The notes under the pieces: generated by a model
What the model was told of the DNA's origin: nothing
Database searches by the model: none
The model's input: only the letters and a program-made list of their open reading frames with translations
NCBI RefSeq assembly: GCF_030066895.1
Contig: NZ_JASJAV010000001.1
Location: forward strand, 248,001-312,000
Direction of reading: 5' to 3'
Length of the DNA: 64,000 nt
Origin: Breoghania sp.
Lineage (GTDB): Bacteria > Pseudomonadota > Alphaproteobacteria > Rhizobiales > Stappiaceae
Shown: positions 58,520-64,000 of the stretch, in pieces
Numbering within the stretch: position 1 is the stretch's first letter
Layout: each line of letters begins with the position of its first letter
Translations under genes and position numbers: made by a program

Positions 58520-60711
58520 CGCCCAGCCTCCAGAATATCCAGCACCCAGTCGGGATCGACCGGCAGACGCTGCGGTGACACGCTCAGCGCATCACGCACG
58601 ACACTTGCGATTGCAGGCGCCACCGCATTGAGAACAATTTCCCCGGCTCCGCGAATGCCGACGGGATGATCCGCATCGAGCTCGGCCAGCAGGTGAACGC
58701 GCACATCTGGCATATCGGCGATAGTCGGGATGAAATAGCCGTCGAGATTTTGAGCGGAAAAGACACCGTCGACCGCCCGCAAATCTTCGGTGAGGCAGAA
58801 ACCGAGCTCCTGAGCCGCACCGCCAGTCATCTGTCCTTCGAAGGCTGCGGGCACGAGCGGCTTTCCGCAGGTGGCAACACGTCGATACCAGTGCACGTCA
58901 CCCGCCCCGTCCACCGATCGATGACAACGCTCGCCCGAGCCGCACACGCGGTAAAGAGCGTGTGGCAGGAGAAGCCGTCCAGATGGGTTTCGATGGGCTC
59001 GATCTCCATGTCCACGGAGACGGGGCCGCCCTCCGCGAGCGCGGCGAACCCGATATCCGGCCGGTTGCATCGCTCTGAAATGCGATGGAGCCCACCGGAC
59101 CCGCAAACATACTCCTCCGGCTCGCCGCCCAATTGGCCGTACGGCCGCAGATTGGAGTACCAACCGCATGGCCGGAGCGCCACCTTGCGGACCAGACGAA
59201 CGGCAATCTGCGTTCCCCGCGATGCCGACGTGGGCCCGCTGTCGCCAACAGCCGTTTCGCCGATGCGCAGGCTCACACGTCACCGGGGGAGATGTCGAAG
59301 GCTTCCTGCAGAGCGGCCGCGGCCGCGGCCATGAGCCCTCGCCCCATCTCGGTCATCGAGGTTTCCAGCGAAATCTGGCCGTCGCGAGAAAGCGTGAGCC
59401 GTCTCCGAGCCCCGTTCGCCCCTCCGCCTCCAAAACCCTCGCCCTTGCGGATCAGGGAGAGCCCGGCACCGGAGATGAAACGCTCGTCGGAACTGCGTGC
59501 GGAGAGAACCGGCAACGCGGCCAGTTCCTCACCGAGGACGGCAAGTTCCGGCATTGGAACCATCGTCTGCCCGAGCGGCCCCGGCGCATTCGCATCCGCC
59601 AGGTTCAGGCGGCGGAAAGCCGCGCGCTCGATCCCGGCCTTATCGGCGAGCACATCGATGGCAAGTTCCAGCGCGCACTGGGTTTGAACCGCTCCGAAGC
59701 CGCGAAAGGTTCCCGCAATGCCGTTGTTGGTGTAGGCGAGCCGTCCGACCAACCGCACGTTCGGCCAAGCATAAGCTCCCGGTGCGCATTCCATTGCGGT
59801 ATCGAGCACTTCCGGCCCGTGGCTGGCATAGGCGCCGGTATCGGCAACAGCGTAGACGTCGAGAACGGTAAGCCGCCCTCCCTCGTCACACCCCGCCCTT
59901 AGCCGTATCGAAAAGGGACGCCGCTTGATCCCCGCCTCAATGGCCTCCGACCGATTGAGAACCAGCCGTACCGACCGCTGCGCCTTCACCGCAAGGAGAG
60001 CGAGCACCGGTTAAACGTGCAGATCCTCCTTGCCGCCATAGCTGCCACCGATAGGCGAGCCGACAACCGTTATTGCGCGCTCATCGAGCCCGGTCAGAGC
60101 ACTGATAACCTGGCGAACATGGTGCGGATCATGCGCCGGAGCGCGGATCGTCAGCCTGTCGCCTTCCGGGACGGTGATACCACCTTCAAGCTCCAGCGCG
60201 ACATGCATCTGTCGCGGTGTTTCCATTTTCTGATCAATCACATGGGCCGATGACTTCAAAGCCGTCTCAACATCGCCCTTGCCGTAGTCGAACCCGCAAC
60301 AAAGGTTCCCGCCCGCATGAAGCAGCCCCCCTCGCCCAAAGCCACGTGCGGATCGCTTACCGTTTCCAGGATCTCGTATTCGACGGAAATCGCCGCTAGC
60401 GCGGCCTTTGCCTCGGCCATCGTTTCCGCAGCCACGGCCGCCACCGGTTCGCCGCGAAACTGAACGATGCCATCGGCCAGCGGCGGCTGATCCTTCAACC
60501 GCAGGCCATAGCGAAAGTCGGCAGGCATGTCCGCCGAGGTCTCCACCGCGTGCACGCCCAGCATGGCAGCGGCTTTTTCCGTATCCAATCGAAGGATCCG
60601 CGCATGGGGATGCGGGCTGCGCAGAACGAGTCCGACAAGTGTTCCGTCAGGCGCATCATCCGTCAGATAGCGAAAACGTCCGGTGAGTTTTTCGGCGATT
60701 TGCAGGCCCAT
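58516..60711 (-). pseudogene. Xanthine-dehydrogenase-type molybdenum subunit, broken
   Basis: CoxL-type large subunit of a molybdenum hydroxylase. MGLQIAEKLTGRFRYLTDDA, then a frame change near 60310, TAA at 60011-60013 for Gln (KEDLHV-Q-PVLALLAV), a GT duplication near 59274 (GACGTGTGAGC) before SLRIGETAVGDSGPTS, and another shift near 58880. Family motifs such as GSYGGKED and GTFRGFGAVQTQ remain. Substrate is probably a purine or N-heterocycle, given the deaminase next door. Confidence 0.88.
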
Positions 60712-61438
60712 GCCACGCTCTCCCGACGGAGACGAATATGTCTGCGGATCAGGTTCGTCGCGATCCGGGCAAGATGCGGATCACTGCAAGAAAACGCCTC
60801 GATATCTACGCTCTCACCCGAAAGGATCGTGATGACCGGTCGTGTCGGTCCCAATCGGTCGGCAATAAGCCAACCTCCGTCAGGCAACTGGCACCCGGAG
60901 ACAACGACCTTTGCCGGAGAAAAGCTTGCCCGATGCCCGACCTTCTCGACGAAGACATTCGCCGAAAGTGCGGGCGGCACCTCTATCGCGGTCATGAGGA
61001 CGTCGGTGGGCAAACTGTTTCCAATGGCAATCCGCGTACCACCCGCAAACAGGGCTTGCGCACCGAGCGCGACAAGCAGGATCTCCGTATCGCCGAGCCC
61101 CCAGGCGAGATTTCCGCCAATCGTCGCCAGATTGCGAATGCCCGAGGCTCCGACCAGAGCCAGCAGTTCCGACAAGGCAGGCAGACGCGCCACGATCACC
61201 GGATCGAGCCGCAGCTCTTCCAGGTGAGCATTGGCAGTGATCCTCAAGTCCCCATTGTCGAGTGGCTTGACGGTGGGGCCGAAATCGACATCCGAGACAT
61301 CGATGACAGGCACGCCCGACGCCTCATGCTCCCATTCGAGTTGCAGGGCCGTCAGCTCCGCACCGTAGACAGCCTCCGGCCCGTAGAAGCCTTCAGCTCC
61401 AACGCTTCATCAAGCGTGCCTGCACGAGCAAACCCCAT
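60663..61438 (-). pseudogene. Xanthine-dehydrogenase-type FAD subunit, broken
   Basis: CoxM-like subunit. It starts MGFARAGTLDEALELKA; the frame changes near 61395, and the rest continues with ALQLEWEHEASGVPVIDVSD and the FAD region ASGIRNLATIGGNLAWGLGD. The C-terminus near 60690 may also be shifted, as it overlaps the large-subunit start. Order M-L-S is typical for these enzymes. Confidence 0.82.
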
Positions 61439-61439
61439 G

Positions 61440-61940
61440 TCAGTGCTCGCGGTCTTTCCAGAAGTCGGCCTGAACCTTCGCAGCCTCCTCGGCCAGAAAC
61501 GGTCCCTTGACGACGATCTCACGTTGTCCGGCGGCAAAGACCGTGCGGCACAGCAGATCGAGCGTCGAATTTTCCGGGTGATCGCCCGTCATTTTCTTCA
61601 AGGACCGCTCGCTCTGACCGTAGACGACGCGGCCGATGCCCGCCCAATAGATCGCACCGGAACACACGGCGCAGGGCTCGGCGGAGGTGAACATGGTGCA
61701 GAGCTTAAGGAAATCCGGCTTCCATTTCTTCGCCGCCCGGCTCGTGAGAACCTTTTCCGCATGGGTGATCAGGTCGTCACCCTCGGACGAACAGGCATTG
61801 CCCTGTTCCAGCAGAACCTCGCCGTCCGGCCCTACGAGAATGCACCCGAAGGGATGATCGCCCCTTTTCCGGGCTTCCTCGGCCACGGCAATGGCACGGC
61901 GCAGGAATTCCTCATCGCGGGATTCATCGAATACGGACAT
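61440..61940 (-). CDS. Nucleoside/nucleobase deaminase
   Basis: 166-residue zinc deaminase of the cytidine/guanine deaminase fold. Zinc ligands and proton-shuttling Glu are in THAEKVLTS and SAEPCAVCSGAIYWAGI. Start MSVFDESRDEEFLRRAIAVA is chosen; the longer frame upstream lacks support. Beside a xanthine-dehydrogenase-type enzyme, guanine deamination to xanthine is a plausible role. Intact although every neighbour is broken. Confidence 0.88.
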   Translation of the reverse strand: MSVFDESRDEEFLRRAIAVAEEARKRGDHPFGCILVGPDGEVLLEQGNACSSEGDDLITHAEKVLTSRAAKKWKPDFLKLCTMFTSAEPCAVCSGAIYWAGIGRVVYGQSERSLKKMTGDHPENSTLDLLCRTVFAAGQREIVVKGPFLAEEAAKVQADFWKDREH

Positions 61941-61944
61941 GGAA

Positions 61945-62725
61945 TTATCTTTCGGATTTCGGCAGCGACCAGGGCGCAAAACGCTTCTGGACGAAACCGA
62001 CGATGCGGAACAACGTCAGCGGCAGGAGAACCAGAATCACCAGCCCCGAGAAGGCTTGCAGGATTTTGAAAAAGTGAGGTGGAGAAGGCGATGAAGAAGC
62101 CCAGCCCCTTTTCCGCCGCAACGAACTCCGCAACCACCACGCCGATCACGGCAAGCGTGGTCAAGATCTTCAGCGCCGAAAACAGGAAGGACAGCGCGAA
62201 GGGCAGCTGGATGTGGAAGATTTCCCGTGTCCGCACCGCACGCAGGGAACGCGACAGCTCGATCAGTTCCTCCGGCGTTGCCAGAAGCCCCGTCGTGGTG
62301 GAGGCAACGATCGGAAAGAAGGTGATCAGGAAGGTGATCACCACCTTCGGCATGTCACCCGCACCAAGTGTCACCACGATGATGGGCGCGACCGCCACGA
62401 TCGGCGTTGACTGGATGACCACCAGCATCGGATAGAGCGTGCGCGACAACAACCGCGACATTGCCAGCCCGACTGCCAGCGGGATCGCCACCGCTATGGC
62501 GAGCGCATACCCCATCACTGCGACCCGCAACGTCGACCAGATATGCCCGTACCAGATCACCCAATCCACATTCAAACCGGCGGAAACGATCCGCGTCGGC
62601 GACAGTAGCAGGAACGAGGGAATGGGGAAGATCCATGTCGCCGCCTGCCAGACGCCGAGAACAACAAAGACGGCGAGGAACGGAGCAAAACGGTCCGCGA
62701 GTTGGACGATCTTTTTCACGATCAC
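61945..62725 (-). pseudogene. ABC transporter permease (SsuC/TauC type), frameshifted
   Basis: Permease with about six helices: VIVKKIVQLADRFAPFLAVF, loop EELIELSRSLRAVRTREIFH and KILTTLAVIGVVVAEFVAAE. One base change near 62075 shifts the frame; the true C-terminus is QAFSGLVILVLLPLTLFRIV to PKSER. A GTG start at 62725 follows a purine-rich site. Possibly a nucleobase or pyrimidine-precursor importer, from context. Confidence 0.82.
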
Positions 62726-62732
62726 GCCCCCC

Positions 62733-63518
62733 TCAAGCCGCAGCCGGCTTGGAGAAGAGTTCTCCGCGGATGTGGTTGGCAAGCTCGGTGAAGGTCGGGT
62801 CCGAAAGCGTTTCAATGGTGCACGGACGGGCAAACGGTACGTCGATCACCTCGCGCACGGTGCCGGGACGTTCCGGTATGATGATGATGCGATCCGAAAG
62901 AAGCAACGCCTCGGGGATCGAATGGGTGATGAAGAGTACCGTCTTCGGCCGCTCCGACCAGATGCGCAGAAGCTCGAAACTCATTTCATCGCGGGTCAAC
63001 GCATCGAGCGCGGAGAACCGCTCGTCCATGAGCAGAATATCGGGATCGAGTAGCAAGGCACGGGCGATGGCGACGCGCTGCTACATGCCGCCCGACAGCT
63101 CGTCGATGCGCTTTTGCGCGAAATCTCCAAGTCCCACCAGCGCCAGCAATTCGTGGGCCCGATCTTCATCTTCCCTGTGCACGCGGCCATACTTGTGGCG
63201 CATGGGAAAGGTGACGTTGTTCAGGACGTTGAACCAGGGGAGAAGCGTCGGCTTCTGGAAGACGATGCCGATCTCGTCACACAGCTCGGTCACCTTCATT
63301 CCGTAGATCTCGACGACGCCTTCGCTGGGATGGATCAACCCGGAAACGAGACGCAACAGGGTCGACTTCCTGCACCCCGAAGGCCCGAGAACCGATACGA
63401 ATTCATGCCGCGTGATCTCGAAATCGAGCTCGGTCAACGCATGGATCGGTCGCCCGTCATTTTCAGTAAAGATCTGCTCGACATCGCGAAATCGGATAAC
63501 CGGTATATTGGCCGCCAT
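62733..63518 (-). pseudogene. ABC transporter ATPase (SsuB/TauB type), nonsense and P-loop change
   Basis: MAANIPVIRFRDVEQIFTEN; Walker A reads GPSGCRKSTLLR, where the invariant second Gly has become Arg (GGG to AGG). TAG at 63081-63083 replaces Gln in the signature (ELSGGM-Q-QRVAIARALL type). Walker B LLMDERFSALD also carries Arg for Pro. Two independent inactivating changes. Confidence 0.9.
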
Positions 63519-63593
63519 TGGTGTCCCCTGACGATAAAAGAAAATATCGACGGGCAGCCGAAACCGCCCGCCGACGACCCCTCCGGAATTAGA

Positions 63594-64000
63594 TCACTTG
63601 AGGAAAGAGCGGTTGACGACGGTCTCCGGATCGAGCGCGCCCGTCTCCAGCCCCTGAGACTTGGCAACCCAGCCCCAGCTCGTCTTCAGAAGCTCGGGCG
63701 CGAAGGTGCCCATACCGTCCTTGTCGGAAATGTCGTTAACCATCAGCGGGATCGACGCCTTCTACTGCTCAACGGCCGTGGCTTCGTTGATCTCCGGCAC
63801 CATCGCCTTGAGAGCAGCGCCCGCGCCTCCAGGATCCTTGATCGCCATCTCGTTTGCCTTCTTGAAGGCGACGACGAAGCGCTTCAGAACCTCGGGGCGT
63901 TCGGAAATCATCGTGTCGGAGGCAAAGATCAACAGGCCGTAACCATCAAAGCCGTATTCCGACCAGGGCAACGACTTGAAGGTCTTGCCGGCTTCCTTCA
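63594..64000 (-). pseudogene. ABC substrate-binding protein (SsuA/NMT1 type), partial, nonsense
   Basis: C-terminal part of a periplasmic binding protein that continues past the right edge. It reads KTFKSLPWSEYGFDGYGLLI, then EINEATAVEQ, TAG at 63762-63764 (probably Gln or Tyr), and KASIPLMVNDISDKDGMGTF to the end NRSFLK. First gene of the transporter run on the minus strand. The N-terminal part cannot be judged. Confidence 0.8.

Overview
The window reads as GC-rich chromosomal DNA of an alphaproteobacterium, most likely Hyphomicrobiales (Rhizobiales). This rests on the 14-gene nuo operon followed by birA and an RNase J gene (an order typical of that group), alphaproteobacterial NuoE and NuoG forms, and a tor locus, an N-type ATPase operon and several ABC systems. 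The exact genus is not determinable here.

Layout. 1-17.7 kb, minus strand: complete complex I operon nuoABCDEFGHIJKLMN, then birA and the left-truncated RNase J gene. Three non-nuo genes sit inside the operon: a GFA-type gene between nuoC and nuoD, and two small membrane-protein genes between nuoH and nuoI. 18.4 kb: tRNA-Asp. 18.8-29.1 kb: broken chemoreceptor, a secreted protein, broken photolyase, cysK, broken cardiolipin synthase, alaX, sulfurtransferase, a broken small secreted protein, gamma carbonic anhydrase. 29.6-42.3 kb: molybdenum and TMAO respiration block (DUF2478, moaA, mogA, torS, torR, torC, torD and two tandem torA-like genes). 42.6-49.1 kb: N-ATPase operon atpDCQRBEFAG. 49.1-58 kb: SDR dehydrogenase, class III aminotransferase, MocR-type regulator and a polyamine-type ABC transporter. 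58-64 kb, minus strand: xanthine-dehydrogenase-type hydroxylase (three subunits), nucleoside deaminase and a second ABC transporter cut by the right edge.

The dominant signal is gene decay. About 30 genes carry internal stops, frameshifts or deletions, while all 14 nuo genes (about 14 kb of coding sequence) read through cleanly. Even inside the nuo operon, the lesions I find fall only in two of the three non-nuo insertions. Most of the nonsense changes whose ancestral codon can be judged are G:C to A:T transitions (Trp to TGA/TAG, Gln to TAG/TAA). Many frameshifts are one-base slips in short G or C runs, and several are exact tandem duplications of 2-17 bp. All three stop codons occur inside genes and also end intact genes, so a changed genetic code does not explain the pattern. 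The simplest reading is recent, ongoing genome reduction, perhaps in a host-associated or otherwise relaxed lineage. Read-level errors remain possible for the homopolymer slips.

Functionally, the intact genes support NADH oxidation, cysteine and sulfur metabolism, tRNA proofreading and carbonic anhydrase. Anaerobic TMAO respiration, molybdenum cofactor synthesis (moaA), purine-type hydroxylation, the accessory N-ATPase, polyamine-type uptake, photorepair and a chemoreceptor are all being lost together. I see no CRISPR array, prophage or intact insertion sequence.
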